Positions 19,172 through 30,140 of a DNA stretch of 64,000 bases are shown here, one piece after another. The position numbers and the translations under genes were made by a program. Location of the stretch: the NCBI RefSeq assembly GCF_000214705.1, contig NC_015573.1:3355001-3419000 (forward strand), written 5' to 3'. Each line of letters opens with the position of its first letter. Position 1 is the stretch's first letter. Origin of the DNA: Desulfofundulus kuznetsovii DSM 6115. GTDB taxonomy: Bacteria > Bacillota > Desulfotomaculia > Desulfotomaculales > Desulfovirgulaceae. The notes below the pieces were generated by a model that saw only the letters and a program-made list of their open reading frames with translations, was not told the origin of the DNA and searched no databases.

Positions 19172-20569
19172 TTACACACCGGCTTCCCTGGTAGTGACCA
19201 CAGTAGAAGGAGAAGCCGATAAGCTCTGAATACGGCTCACCGGTGCGCCCAGCACCATGTCTGAGTAGGCATCCTCACCATGCTGGGTGATATCCAGACC
19301 CTGTACCTCTTCATCTTCGCTGGCCCGCAACTTGAAGAACAATCCCACCACCTTGAGGATGACGAAAGTCATAACGGCGGCAAACAGCCAGCTGGCCAGT
19401 ACGCTGATAAACTGGATCCACAGCTGATGGGGGTTGCCAAAGAGCAGCCCGTCAACACCGGCAGGGTTAACAGCCCTGGAAGCAAACAGGCCGGTGGCCA
19501 GCGCGCCCCACGTACCGCCGATACCGTGCACGCCGAAAGCGTCAAGTGAATCATCATAACCCAGCCGGGTCTTGACCACGCTCACCGCCAGGTAGCAGAC
19601 CACGCCGGCCACCAGGCCGATGATTACGGCAGGAATGGGACCGACAAAGCCGGAAGCGGGGGTGATGGCCACCAGACCGGCCACCAGGCCGCTGGCACCG
19701 CCAAGCACGGTAGGCTTGCCGTGACGGATCCACTCGGCAAAGACCCAGGAGAGGGCTGCCGCTGCAGCGGCCGTGTTGGTCACCACAAAAGCGCTGGCCG
19801 CCAGGCCGCTGGCCGAAAGGGCGCTGCCGGCGTTAAAGCCGAACCACCCAAACCACAGCAGCGCCGCTCCCAGGACCGTAAGGGGCAGGTTATGGGGCAC
19901 CATCGGTTCCGAACCGTAACCCCTGCGCTGGCCCAGCACCAGGGCCGCGATCAGGCCGGATACGCCGGAGGAAATGTGCACCACCGTGCCGCCGGCAAAG
20001 TCCAGGGCGCCCAGGTTGCGCAACCAGCCATCAACGCCCCATACCCAGTGGGCCAGGGGGTCGTAAACGAAAGTCGACCAGAGCAGGGTAAAGGCTACAA
20101 AAGCCGGGAAACGCATGCGCTCAGCAAAGGACCCGGTAATCAGGGCCGCCGTAATGACTGCAAACATCATCTGGAAGGCCATAAAAGCCAGGTGCGGAAT
20201 GGTAGCCGAATAATCGGCATTGGGCTCTTGACCTACACCGTTCAAGCCAAGCCAGGAAAGGTCACCAATTAACCCCCCCTGGTCGGGACCAAAAGCCAGG
20301 CTGTAACCCCAGAGCACCCACTGTACTGAAATCAAGGCCATGATAAACAGGCTCTGCATGATCGTGCTGAGGGTATTCTTGCGCCTGACCATACCACCGT
20401 AGAACAGGGCCACCCCGGGCAGGGTCATGAGCATCACCAGTGCTGCAGAGATAAGTATGAATGCGGTGTCTCCCGTATCAATTTGAGCTTCACCGGCCCA
20501 GGCCAGACCGGGTGCGGCCAGCAATACCAGAGGTAAAAGGTAAAGGCCATTCATGATTCGCCTGTACAC
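19172..20569 (-). CDS. amtB: Ammonium transporter Amt
   Basis: 465 residues from GTG 20569 (AGGAGG, 9-nt spacing). A signal-like first segment (LLPLVLLAAPGLAWAGEAQI) precedes about eleven membrane helices. Amt signatures: ALFYGGMVRRKN, WVLWGYSLAFGP, DFAGGTVVHISSGVSGL and FGVHGIGGTWGALATGLF, which contain the twin pore histidines. It conducts NH4+/NH3 across the membrane under nitrogen limitation. It heads the nitrogen-fixation cluster, linking supply sensing to nif expression. Confidence 0.96.
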   Translation of the reverse strand: MYRRIMNGLYLLPLVLLAAPGLAWAGEAQIDTGDTAFILISAALVMLMTLPGVALFYGGMVRRKNTLSTIMQSLFIMALISVQWVLWGYSLAFGPDQGGLIGDLSWLGLNGVGQEPNADYSATIPHLAFMAFQMMFAVITAALITGSFAERMRFPAFVAFTLLWSTFVYDPLAHWVWGVDGWLRNLGALDFAGGTVVHISSGVSGLIAALVLGQRRGYGSEPMVPHNLPLTVLGAALLWFGWFGFNAGSALSASGLAASAFVVTNTAAAAAALSWVFAEWIRHGKPTVLGGASGLVAGLVAITPASGFVGPIPAVIIGLVAGVVCYLAVSVVKTRLGYDDSLDAFGVHGIGGTWGALATGLFASRAVNPAGVDGLLFGNPHQLWIQFISVLASWLFAAVMTFVILKVVGLFFKLRASEDEEVQGLDITQHGEDAYSDMVLGAPVSRIQSLSASPSTVVTTREAGV

Positions 20570-20611
20570 TTACACCAACCTCCTATCCAAACCTGTCCTG
20601 AGAATAGCACT

Positions 20612-20945
20612 TGCCTGCCGTTTGCACGCGCTCGCTCCGGTGAGCCTTGCAGGCCAAACTAGCGCTCGACCTCGGGCTACGGCGGGGTTCCCGGCCAATT
20701 TGGAAGTTGGAAGTCAGATGTCAGAGGTTAGAACTGTTGTTGGAATTCGCTACGCGAATTCCTTCCTCTTTTCCGACTTCCGACTTCCGACCTCTAACCT
20801 CCATTCATCCCGGCATCCAAGCCCTCGGCCCCGCCTCCGCCCTCGGTCTCGCTAAGTTTGGCATCTGCTCGGCTCAATGTCGCTCACTTCGTGCAAAACG
20901 GCGGCCATTTTCATCCTCTGTTGGTGGCGCTGAAAGCGCCATAGG
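20612..20945. repeat. Family B long palindrome, copy B2, with inserted heptad/hairpin module
   Basis: Outer arms GCCGTTTGCACG (near 20617) and CGTGCAAAACGGC (near 20912) are inverted; inside are GCCAAACTAGCGCTCG and CTCGCTAAGTTTGGC. The centre holds GGAAGTY-type heptads on both strands around a perfect palindrome GGAATTCGC-TAC-GCGAATTCC (20742-20762). The right flank (CAAAACGGCGGCCATTTTCA) recurs in copy B3. In the 20570-21384 gap, the only other features I see are the two terminators listed. Confidence 0.85.
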
Positions 20946-21080
20946 TGCCTACCCTGGTTTCTGCACCTCCAGCCGCTGCAGCCTCCGGATCCTGCTGTAA
21001 CGGCCGAAGATGGCCTGTATCTTATCGCCCGGGGTGAACGGCGCCAATTCACCGGACGGACGTTTCCTGCAAAACGCAAA

Positions 21081-21125
21081 AAGGGTGCTTTAATGGAGCA
21101 ACACTGCTCCTTTTAAAGCACCCTT
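21081..21125 (-). terminator. Strong terminator downstream of the glpC terminator
   Basis: AAGGGTGCTTTAA / TTAAAGCACCCTT with an inner GGAGCA/TGCTCC stem, followed on the minus strand by TTTTT. Second of two terminators after glpC. Confidence 0.8.
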
Positions 21126-21183
21126 GCTTTGGTTCACCATCATATCATGTTGAACTGGTTCCAAATTCTGTCCGGTTAAGTAA

Positions 21184-21225
21184 AAAGGCGCTTCAGGAAG
21201 ACTACTCTCCCTGATAAGCGCCTTT
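21184..21225 (-). terminator. Terminator after glpC
   Basis: AAAGGCGCTT/AAGCGCCTTT stem with a T-run on the minus strand, about 160 bp after the glpC stop codon. Confidence 0.8.
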
Positions 21226-21384
21226 GCCAGACTTCCACCTTTGGATGACCTGCCTGCATTAAAACAAAACGCTTTTCAACAGATCCACCCTGTCAAAAAG
21301 CGCCATCGCCGGGATAGATACAACTGTGTACCTGAATCCTGATTAAAGTATAAGTTAACAGGGAATCGCTGTCAAGACCTTTTT

Positions 21385-22602
21385 TTAATTTTGTGTCGCC
21401 GGACCGTACCAACCCATAGGAGCCATAATTTCCACGGGATGGGCCACCATGACACCTGTGCCGTGATTGATCTGCACTCCACACATGCCGCACTCCGTAA
21501 CCACCATTTGCACTTCCGTCTCCCCTACGGCCCGGAAGAGCTCCCGGCCTACGGCCATGGCCAGGGGATATCTGTCCCGCTTTAAACCGTAACTGCCGGA
21601 CATGCCGCAGCAACCGGCCGCCAGGTCCTGCACCGCCAGGGCGGGTATGTGCTTTAACAGGCGAAGGGCGGGGATGCCGATACCTGCCGCCTTGTGGTGG
21701 CAGGGCTGGTGATACCCGATTTTGAGTTCTACGGGTTGAAAGTTGCCCGCCAGCTCGCCGTTTGCCGCCAGGTTCGCCAGAAATGCCACGGCATCGGTTA
21801 CCTTTTCCGCCACCACCTCGCTGCCCGGCACATCCAGCAGTTCCCCGTATTCCACCTTTAACGAGAGGTAACAGCTGGGGCAGGTGGTGAGAATGGACAT
21901 GCCCGCCAGGGCATATTCCGCCAGGGACTGGACATTTGCCGCAGCCAACCGGCGTGCCTTGTTCAAATAACCGTTGCTGAAGAGGGGCAGGCCGCAACAA
22001 TGCATCCCGGGCACCACCACCTGGTACCCGTTCTCCTTCAGGATACGAACCAGGGCCAGGCCGGTAGCCGGGCGGTAGTACTCCACAAAACAGCCGGGGA
22101 AATATACAACCTTCTTGCCGGCGGCATTCTGCTTGACCCGCCGCAACAATTTCCTGAAGATAAGAGGTGCATAGGGCGGCAGCGGGGCCCGGCTCGCAAG
22201 ACCGGTGCTTTTCTCCAGCAGCCGCCTCCCCAACGGCCAGCGCAACACCCGGTTCACCAGGCCGGGCCACAGGGAAGCCATTTTACCTGCCAGATCGGGG
22301 CGGGCCGGCAGGTAGCCGGTAATCCCCGGGCGGCCGGCGGTCCCAGACCGGGCCTTGGCCAGCTGGTTGATTACGGATATGCGCACTCCGGAAGGGCAGG
22401 CCAGGTCGCAGTTTTTGCAATTGGAACAGTAATGCACACCGGGATACACGGCGGCTGGATCTTCCAGGGTGAAGCGCATCATGTCCGGACCGCATTGCTT
22501 GGGCCCGGCAAAACGGGGGTTTACCGCCGCCACGGGGCAGAACATGGTGCAAATGGAGCACTTGATGCATTGATCCAGGTTAACTTCACGGGCGCCGGTC
22601 AT
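21385..22602 (-). CDS. glpC: Anaerobic glycerol-3-phosphate dehydrogenase, iron-sulfur subunit C
   Basis: 405 residues from ATG 22602 (AGGTGA, 6-nt spacing); a TTG two codons earlier is too close to the ribosome site. Two 4Fe-4S motifs: CIKCSICTMFCP (about residue 12-23) and CSNCKNCDLACPSG. Two cysteine-rich CCG domains follow, one with CCGLPLFSNGYLN and one with CCGMSGSYGLKR. GlpC anchors the GlpAB dehydrogenase to the membrane and passes electrons to quinone. It is 13 bp after glpB in a glpABC operon. Confidence 0.95.
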   Translation of the reverse strand: MTGAREVNLDQCIKCSICTMFCPVAAVNPRFAGPKQCGPDMMRFTLEDPAAVYPGVHYCSNCKNCDLACPSGVRISVINQLAKARSGTAGRPGITGYLPARPDLAGKMASLWPGLVNRVLRWPLGRRLLEKSTGLASRAPLPPYAPLIFRKLLRRVKQNAAGKKVVYFPGCFVEYYRPATGLALVRILKENGYQVVVPGMHCCGLPLFSNGYLNKARRLAAANVQSLAEYALAGMSILTTCPSCYLSLKVEYGELLDVPGSEVVAEKVTDAVAFLANLAANGELAGNFQPVELKIGYHQPCHHKAAGIGIPALRLLKHIPALAVQDLAAGCCGMSGSYGLKRDRYPLAMAVGRELFRAVGETEVQMVVTECGMCGVQINHGTGVMVAHPVEIMAPMGWYGPATQN

Positions 22603-22615
22603 TGCCAATCACCTC

Positions 22616-23881
22616 TCAATCCACTAAGCTGCCCGCTTTGTAACCGGTGGCCAGGGCCAGCCCGTTGCCGCACTTCTCTCGGGTAAAGTCGCTGCCGGCC
22701 AGGACGGCCCCGGCCGCCAGCACATTGGTGAAAATCTCCTTCCCCTCATGGACCGGCGTCAGCTGGGCATTTACTTTGATCCCGGACCGCAGCACCGGGT
22801 GGCCAGAAAGGCTGAAAAAGTCGGCGTTCGCCCCCGACACGGGGCCGGTATGGCCGGTCCATACCGGCAGGTTGAAAACCGTTTCCCTGATGCCGTCAGG
22901 ACCGGCGGTCAAGCCGCCGCCCAAAAAGGAGCCGGTACATAGGATGAAATAACGGGCGCGTATTTCCTGCCGGTCATTTCCCGCCTGCACCACCACCGCC
23001 CGGCATGTCCTATCTTCGGCTACTGCACCTACAACCGTACAACCCGGCCTTACTTCCGCCCCGGCCCGGCGGATGCAGGTGAACAGCATGTCGCTTAAGC
23101 GCTTGCCGGGAAGAGACGGGGGCAGGCCGGGCAGCTCCACGACCTGGCAGTCGAGCTCTGCCGTTAGTTCCGCCGCCACGGTGCTGTCCCAGCGCGTGCC
23201 GAGTACGGCCGGTAAGAGCAGGAGGGTATCACGCGTCACCGCGGTTTTAAGGTGCCGGGCAAGCTCCACCCTGCCTTCCGACGTTTCCAGCCGCCGGGCC
23301 AGGAATTCCGCCCGCAGTTCGCCCGGGGAAAACAGCTCCAGCTGAATGGCCTCCACCCGGCAACCCGCCGGCAACCAGCCGCTCCGCTTTAGATTGGTGG
23401 CGATGACCGCCGGGAAGAAATCTTTCAATCCTTTAAAGCCCACCACAACGGCCTTTTTGAGGTCGGCCGGGTTACGGGGCACCTGGCCGGCCGGGGCCAG
23501 GTATGTCGGCCGGACCGTACCCAGGGCCGTGGGCAGGAGCTGGTTTGCCTGGTCTTTGGCCAGGTAATGGCAGTTCATCTGCCGGCACAGATCCTGGAAA
23601 AAGGCCAGGCTTTCTTCCAGCATATCAGCGGCTGCGGCGTAAGGGTGATCGGGATTATACCTGATCATCTCCCGGATCTCAGCCACGGGGTTGACTGCCA
23701 TGGCTTTGTTGGGACCGGCGTATCCCCACACATCCACGCAACCGGTAGATAAAGACAGGGTGCCGCTGCCTGCGGCCAACAGGAGCACTGATTTGCCGCG
23801 GCTGGCGGCCCGGGCCGCCGCCATCAGGCCGGCCATGCCCCCGCCGATCACCACCACATCATACTGGCATCCCGCACTCAT
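22616..23881 (-). CDS. glpB: Anaerobic glycerol-3-phosphate dehydrogenase subunit B
   Basis: 421 residues from ATG 23881, overlapping the glpA stop (ATGA). It is a flavoprotein with an N-terminal dinucleotide fold YDVVVIGGGMAGLMAAARAA and the C-terminal CGNGLALATGYKAG segment seen in GlpB. It mediates electron flow between GlpA and GlpC. The GTG at 23890 is an alternative start but would overlap its own ribosome site. Confidence 0.94.
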   Translation of the reverse strand: MSAGCQYDVVVIGGGMAGLMAAARAASRGKSVLLLAAGSGTLSLSTGCVDVWGYAGPNKAMAVNPVAEIREMIRYNPDHPYAAAADMLEESLAFFQDLCRQMNCHYLAKDQANQLLPTALGTVRPTYLAPAGQVPRNPADLKKAVVVGFKGLKDFFPAVIATNLKRSGWLPAGCRVEAIQLELFSPGELRAEFLARRLETSEGRVELARHLKTAVTRDTLLLLPAVLGTRWDSTVAAELTAELDCQVVELPGLPPSLPGKRLSDMLFTCIRRAGAEVRPGCTVVGAVAEDRTCRAVVVQAGNDRQEIRARYFILCTGSFLGGGLTAGPDGIRETVFNLPVWTGHTGPVSGANADFFSLSGHPVLRSGIKVNAQLTPVHEGKEIFTNVLAAGAVLAGSDFTREKCGNGLALATGYKAGSLVD

Positions 23882-25491
23882 GACCGGCACATCCTTTCAA
23901 GGTTAAATATGGTGCCGTAAATGGCCTGGGCAAGCTGGGTTTCCCGCAATTGCTGCCCCCACAACACCGGGCGGATGCCCTCCCACCGGCTCTGCAGGAA
24001 TTCGCGCAGGTAGTGAAGGTTGTTTTCCAGCACGCAAGTGTTATGCTCCGCAGCCACCCCCAGGGTACGGAAGGCGCAAAAGGCGCCCTGGCAGGTGCCC
24101 ATGCCCATCCTGGTCTTCCGACGGATGTCGCACAAGGTAAAGGTGTCGGCACAGCCGGCCGCGTGTTCTATTTCCGCCCGGCTGACAAGCTCGCACTCAC
24201 AGATGAGCTCCGCCTTGCTGGGGTCGGCCCCGGCCTTTTGCAAAATGTCTTTAAATTCGCTACCCCAGCGCTCTGCGGCCTTGACCGCTGCGGGAAACCC
24301 GAACAACCGCCTGCCCCGGTTTAAGTCCGCCGGAGGGATGGGTTCCGTTAAAGGTTCCTGCGCCGTGCGGCACGGGCTGTTGATGCATAGCAGGGAGCAA
24401 ACCAGGTCGGCCGTTTTTTCTGCCATCAACCGGTAAGTGGTCAGCTTGCCGCCCACAATGCTGACCATGCCGTTTAAACCGTCCTCCCGGTGGTCTAGCA
24501 GGACAAAATTCCGCGATACCTCCCGGCCCGCCTGGGCGGTCCCGCTGCGGTAAAGTGGGCGGACGCCGGCAAAGGCCCGGATCAGGCGGTACCGGCGCAA
24601 ACCGGGAAATACCTCCTCACCTGTGGCCAGGAGCTGCTGCACCTCCTCCGCCGCCGGCCTGGCGAACGCGGGCCCGGCCACCTCCTGGGAAGTGGTGCCC
24701 AAAATGGTTACCGTGTTGTGAGGCACGAATATGTCGCCGTCCCCCGGCGGGCGGAGCCTGTTAATTACCTGGTTGACGAAACGGTGGTTAAAAACGGCGA
24801 GGGTACCTTTATCATGCAAGACGCTTACTTTGAGTCCCGCCAGTTCCGCCACCTTTCCGGCCCAGGGCCCGGCGGCGTTAACCAGCACCTGGCATTCCAG
24901 GTGGGATTTTTCACCGGTTAGAGTATTGGTCAGTTCCACGCCCGTCACCCGACCGTCGGCAATGTGCACCCCGGTCACCCGGTGGTAAGTGAACACGCGC
25001 GCCCCGTGGCGCCGTGCCGAGCGCACGTTGGCCCGGAGCAGGCGAAAGCCGTCTACGGCACCATCGGGAACCCTGAAGGCCCGCCTGACCCGCGGGGAAA
25101 GGCCAGGATACCGGGCGCGCAAGTCCTGTACATCCACTTCCTGAACATCGATGCCGGCCGCCCGGCAGGCGGATACCCACCGGCCCACATAATCCGGATC
25201 TTCACCGTCCAGGTGCACAAACAGGCCGCCGGTGTCCTCCACGCAGGCGGGCGCAATCTGCTTCAGAATTTCATTTTCCCGGATGCATTCCACGGCGGCG
25301 TCCATGTCCTTGACCGCGTAGCGTGCCCCGCTGTGCAAAAGGCCGTGGAAACGGGAGCTGGTACCGTGACCCAGGTCGAACTGTTCCACAAGCACAACAT
25401 CAACACCGCGCATGGCCAGGTCCCTCAAGACGCCAACACCTGTGGCCCCCCCGCCGACAACCGCCACCTGGGCGCGTTCCCTTTTGATCAT
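23878..25491 (-). CDS. glpA: Anaerobic glycerol-3-phosphate dehydrogenase catalytic subunit A
   Basis: 537 residues from ATG 25491 (GGAGGAATT). It oxidises sn-glycerol-3-phosphate to dihydroxyacetone phosphate. FAD-binding motif VAVVGGGATGVGVLRDLAMR at the N-terminus, then the DAO fold with GHGTSSRFHGLLHSGARY. The C-terminal BFD-like [2Fe-2S] domain has ICECELVSRAEIE and GMGTCQGAFCAFR. It follows glpK after a 200-bp leader with a terminator hairpin, so it can be regulated separately from glpFK. Confidence 0.96.
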   Translation of the reverse strand: MIKRERAQVAVVGGGATGVGVLRDLAMRGVDVVLVEQFDLGHGTSSRFHGLLHSGARYAVKDMDAAVECIRENEILKQIAPACVEDTGGLFVHLDGEDPDYVGRWVSACRAAGIDVQEVDVQDLRARYPGLSPRVRRAFRVPDGAVDGFRLLRANVRSARRHGARVFTYHRVTGVHIADGRVTGVELTNTLTGEKSHLECQVLVNAAGPWAGKVAELAGLKVSVLHDKGTLAVFNHRFVNQVINRLRPPGDGDIFVPHNTVTILGTTSQEVAGPAFARPAAEEVQQLLATGEEVFPGLRRYRLIRAFAGVRPLYRSGTAQAGREVSRNFVLLDHREDGLNGMVSIVGGKLTTYRLMAEKTADLVCSLLCINSPCRTAQEPLTEPIPPADLNRGRRLFGFPAAVKAAERWGSEFKDILQKAGADPSKAELICECELVSRAEIEHAAGCADTFTLCDIRRKTRMGMGTCQGAFCAFRTLGVAAEHNTCVLENNLHYLREFLQSRWEGIRPVLWGQQLRETQLAQAIYGTIFNLERMCRS

Positions 25492-25520
25492 AATAATTCC
25501 TCCTGCCCCTCGGTATCCTC

Positions 25521-25584
25521 AAAAAAGGCAAGCCGCACCACAGCGGGTGAACTTTCTCGTCCACCCGTAGCTGCAAGTGCGGCT
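25521..25584 (-). promoter_or_regulatory. Leader terminator upstream of glpA, possible GlpP antitermination site
   Basis: Minus strand: AGCCGCAC/GTGCGGCT and an inner CGGGTG/CACCCG stem followed by TTTTTT, 30 bp before the glpA start. It could be a simple glpK terminator. In Bacillus, GlpP overrides such leader terminators when glycerol-3-phosphate is present, and glpP is in this cluster, so conditional read-through is the better guess. Confidence 0.6.
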
Positions 25585-25690
25585 CTGTCTCCAAAATCAC
25601 AAGCCTGTTGTCCAATTTTTTAAGGTTCCATACCCTTTTGCCCCATGCAAAACGGCAACAATTCTGAGCCGCCCCAGGCTGCAAAAAGGT

Positions 25691-28052
<2,362 letters not shown>

Positions 28053-28154
28053 AATTTTCCTCCTCCTTATTCTCCCATATTCCCCTTATTAACGCGGTCA
28101 CGATAGATTCATAAGCGGAATCCTAATTATTCACCCCCCCTCCTGCAGCCAAAT

Positions 28155-28205
28155 AAAAAAGGGGTGACCCATGAACAGTACTGTAGCTGCTCACAACAGG
28201 CCACC
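28155..28205 (-). promoter_or_regulatory. Second hairpin-T-tract in the glpF leader
   Basis: GGTGGCC/GGTCACC stem (one G-T pair) with TTTTTTATTT behind it on the minus strand, about 100 bp before glpF. Likely a conditional terminator read through with help from GlpP. Confidence 0.55.
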
Positions 28206-28235
28206 TCTCCTTATCTCCCGGCCACGTCATCAAGC

Positions 28236-28306
28236 AAAAAACCCCTTAAGCAAAGCCAGTTGGACATGAACAAACATGAACACACGGCTCTGCCAGCAGG
28301 GGTTTT
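28236..28306 (-). promoter_or_regulatory. First hairpin-T-tract in the glpF leader / glpP terminator
   Basis: AAACCCCT at 28306 side and AGGGGTTTTTT at 28240 side enclose GGCAGAGCC and GGCTTTGC arms. It can act as the glpP terminator or as the first GlpP-controlled terminator of glpFK. A perfect inverted repeat ATCAAG-TTAT-CTTGAT lies just upstream at 28326-28341. Confidence 0.6.
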
Positions 28307-28390
28307 CTCCTCGACTCCTACCAATATCAAGTTATCTTGATTTTGACTATTCTACAAAAGTTCAAACTTTCCTCCTCTTCGAAAGAAAAT

Positions 28391-28966
28391 TTAATTAAGC
28401 GATATATTCCACAACTTCCTCAAACTGGTACTTATGGCCATAATCCCTTTCGATAGGGCTTCCCTTACATCCTCCTCAGTTTTCAAAAGTCCTCCGGCCA
28501 TAACAGGAACTCCCAGAGCATTTTTTAACTCTTCAACTACATACGCAGGTACCGTGGCCGGCAATATTTCCACTGCGTGGGGAGTAACATTTTGGGCCAC
28601 CTTAATGGCAGTTTTAAGCGACTCGGAATCAACCATAAAAAACCTCTGAACGGCCAGCATACCTTCATCCAGAGCACATTTTACCAGGTTCGACTTGGTA
28701 GTAATAATCCCGTCGAGATTCATCCGGGCTAACAAGTGCACCCCCGCACGGTCTTTGCCAATTCCCTCAAGAAGATCCAGGTGTACCAGAAAAGTCTTCC
28801 CGGCAGCCCTGGCCTTTTTGATCATGCCGGACAAATAATTTATATCTCCACCCAGGATAATTATCGTTTCAATATTAGGATGATACAGGGCTTCCGGAAG
28901 ATCATCCATCCTCCGAATGGCAGCGACCACCCTCTTGTTGCCGAACAATTTACAACTTTTCTCCAT
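28391..28966 (-). CDS. glpP: Glycerol-3-phosphate-responsive antiterminator GlpP
   Basis: 191 residues from ATG 28966 (GGAGGGGT ribosome site). GlpP-family TIM-barrel-like protein: NKRVVAAIRRMDDLPEALYH, TIIILGGDINYLSGMIKKA, LARMNLDGIITTKSNLVK, VEILPATVPAYVVEELK and VMAGGLLKTEEDVREALSKG. With glycerol-3-phosphate bound it allows transcription through leader terminators of glp genes. It lies directly upstream of glpF, where two candidate target hairpins are present. Confidence 0.94.
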   Translation of the reverse strand: MEKSCKLFGNKRVVAAIRRMDDLPEALYHPNIETIIILGGDINYLSGMIKKARAAGKTFLVHLDLLEGIGKDRAGVHLLARMNLDGIITTKSNLVKCALDEGMLAVQRFFMVDSESLKTAIKVAQNVTPHAVEILPATVPAYVVEELKNALGVPVMAGGLLKTEEDVREALSKGIMAISTSLRKLWNISLN

Positions 28967-29088
28967 AGGCACCCCTCCATAATCAAAAGCGCCAACGTAT
29001 CGCTCAAAATTCACATTCACACGTGTATAGCCCCGTTATTGGACGGCACCCGGCACCGTCCAACCGGGATCGCCATGTCGAAAAACGC

Positions 29089-29181
29089 CTGTGGAAAAGT
29101 CTCCTGTGGATGAAAAAGCTGTGGATAATGTGGATAAGCCTGTTAATAACCAGCCGGATAACCCTTTCGGATTTGGATAAA
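29089..29181. promoter_or_regulatory. Cluster of DnaA-box-like sequences between comF and glpP
   Basis: Two exact boxes TGTGGATAA occur back to back at 29120-29128 and 29129-29137 (complement TTATCCACA). One-mismatch or weaker relatives flank them: TGTGGAAAA (29090), TGTGGATGA (29105), CCGGATAAC (near 29155) and TTTGGATAA (29173). All point the same way. Density is far above anything else I noticed in the window. It could bind DnaA for titration or regulation; no dnaA/dnaN genes are near, so it is not the usual oriC. Confidence 0.65.
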
Positions 29182-29219
29182 CTGTTGGTAAACGTAAATT
29201 TTGTCACATTGGGTTACAT

Positions 29220-30092
29220 TTATGCATCCCCTGGCGGGCCTGCTGTCGAATTCCGCAAACAAAAAGGGGCAGCCACGGTGACCACGTAGACCCCCGCCGC
29301 ACCCGCCGCAAGAAGGGTACTGGTACATTCCCGGACGGTCGAGCCGGTGGTGATAACATCATCCACCAGGAGCACCACCCGCCCCGGCAGCAGAACATCC
29401 GCCGCAACAGCAAAGCAGCCTGACAGATTGCTTAAACGGTTTGCGCGGGACAGCCCGGTCTGGGGAGGAGTTTCCCGCACCTTGCGCAGGGCCGGCACAA
29501 GGGACCAGCCCAGCGTCAGGGACAGCTCCCGGGCCAGCAATTCGGCCTGATTAAACCCCCGGGCCTGTAAGCGTTTCCGGGAAAGGGGCACCGGTACCAC
29601 AAGGGGAAGCGTTCCAGGAGGAACCAATTCCCGGGCCACCGCAGCCAGCAGATGTCCCAGGGGGCGTGCCAGTCCCCGCTCCCGGCGAAACTTCAGGCGC
29701 AGGACAGCTTCCTTCAACACGCCTTCGTAGGGACCGACGGCCCGGGCTGCGTTAAAGGGAGGGCGCTCGACCCCACACCGGGGGCAGGGCGGGTGCGGGA
29801 AAGGAGCACCGCCCCGGCCGGTGGACCGGGAAGTTGTAACAAGAGCCCCACCGCCAGACCCTCCAGGTTCCTCACCAGGGGTGCCGGTTCTTTTTCCTGA
29901 CGGCATCCGAAAGCAGCCGCAAATAGTACAGCCAACCGGCATTCTGTTGTCCAGAAACATCTCCCGGCACCTGGAACAAAGCTCTCCATCTTCCGCCGCG
30001 GCACCACAGAGGGGGCACCCCCGGGACGGGGGAAATAGCAAATCCAGAAAATCGCTCCACAGTTCCCGCAAGGGGTTTAAAAGACGGCGCAC
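29220..30092 (-). CDS. comF: ComF-family phosphoribosyltransferase
   Basis: 290 residues from GTG 30092; an alternative GTG at 30122 begins inside a heptad repeat. An N-terminal zinc-finger-like pair is visible (GCPLCG, LCSRC; then GCTICGC and CPRCG), followed by a type I phosphoribosyltransferase domain with PRPP loop VVLLVDDVITTGST and FNQAELLAREL. ComF proteins serve DNA uptake or nucleotide salvage. A Gly/Ser/Thr-rich insert (PSGKRTGTPGEEPGGSGG onward, about 40 residues) splits the cysteine-rich region. Confidence 0.9.
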   Translation of the reverse strand: MRRLLNPLRELWSDFLDLLFPPSRGCPLCGAAAEDGELCSRCREMFLDNRMPVGCTICGCFRMPSGKRTGTPGEEPGGSGGGALVTTSRSTGRGGAPFPHPPCPRCGVERPPFNAARAVGPYEGVLKEAVLRLKFRRERGLARPLGHLLAAVARELVPPGTLPLVVPVPLSRKRLQARGFNQAELLARELSLTLGWSLVPALRKVRETPPQTGLSRANRLSNLSGCFAVAADVLLPGRVVLLVDDVITTGSTVRECTSTLLAAGAAGVYVVTVAAPFCLRNSTAGPPGDA

Positions 30093-30100
30093 CCCGATCA

Positions 30101-30140
30101 GCTCCCACTTCCCACTTCTCACCTCCCACTTCTCACTACC
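30101..30140. repeat. Heptad array (GAAGTGR type) at the 3' end of the diguanylate cyclase gene
   Basis: Minus strand GTGAGAAGTGGGAGG then TGAGAAGTGGGAAGTGGGAG. It starts at the TAG stop of the upstream gene and supplies ribosome-site-like and GTG start-like sequence in front of comF. Confidence 0.7.

Noticed and set aside
20570-20640. Sigma-54 (NifA-type) promoter before amtB
   Set aside because: The best GG...GC candidate has 9 instead of 10 intervening bases and no other support.
21293-22270. 325-codon minus-strand frame within glpC
   Set aside because: Out-of-frame shadow of glpC with Arg/Gly-rich composition.
29089-29181. Chromosomal replication origin
   Set aside because: DnaA boxes are present but dnaA, dnaN, rpmH or an AT-rich unwinding region are not.
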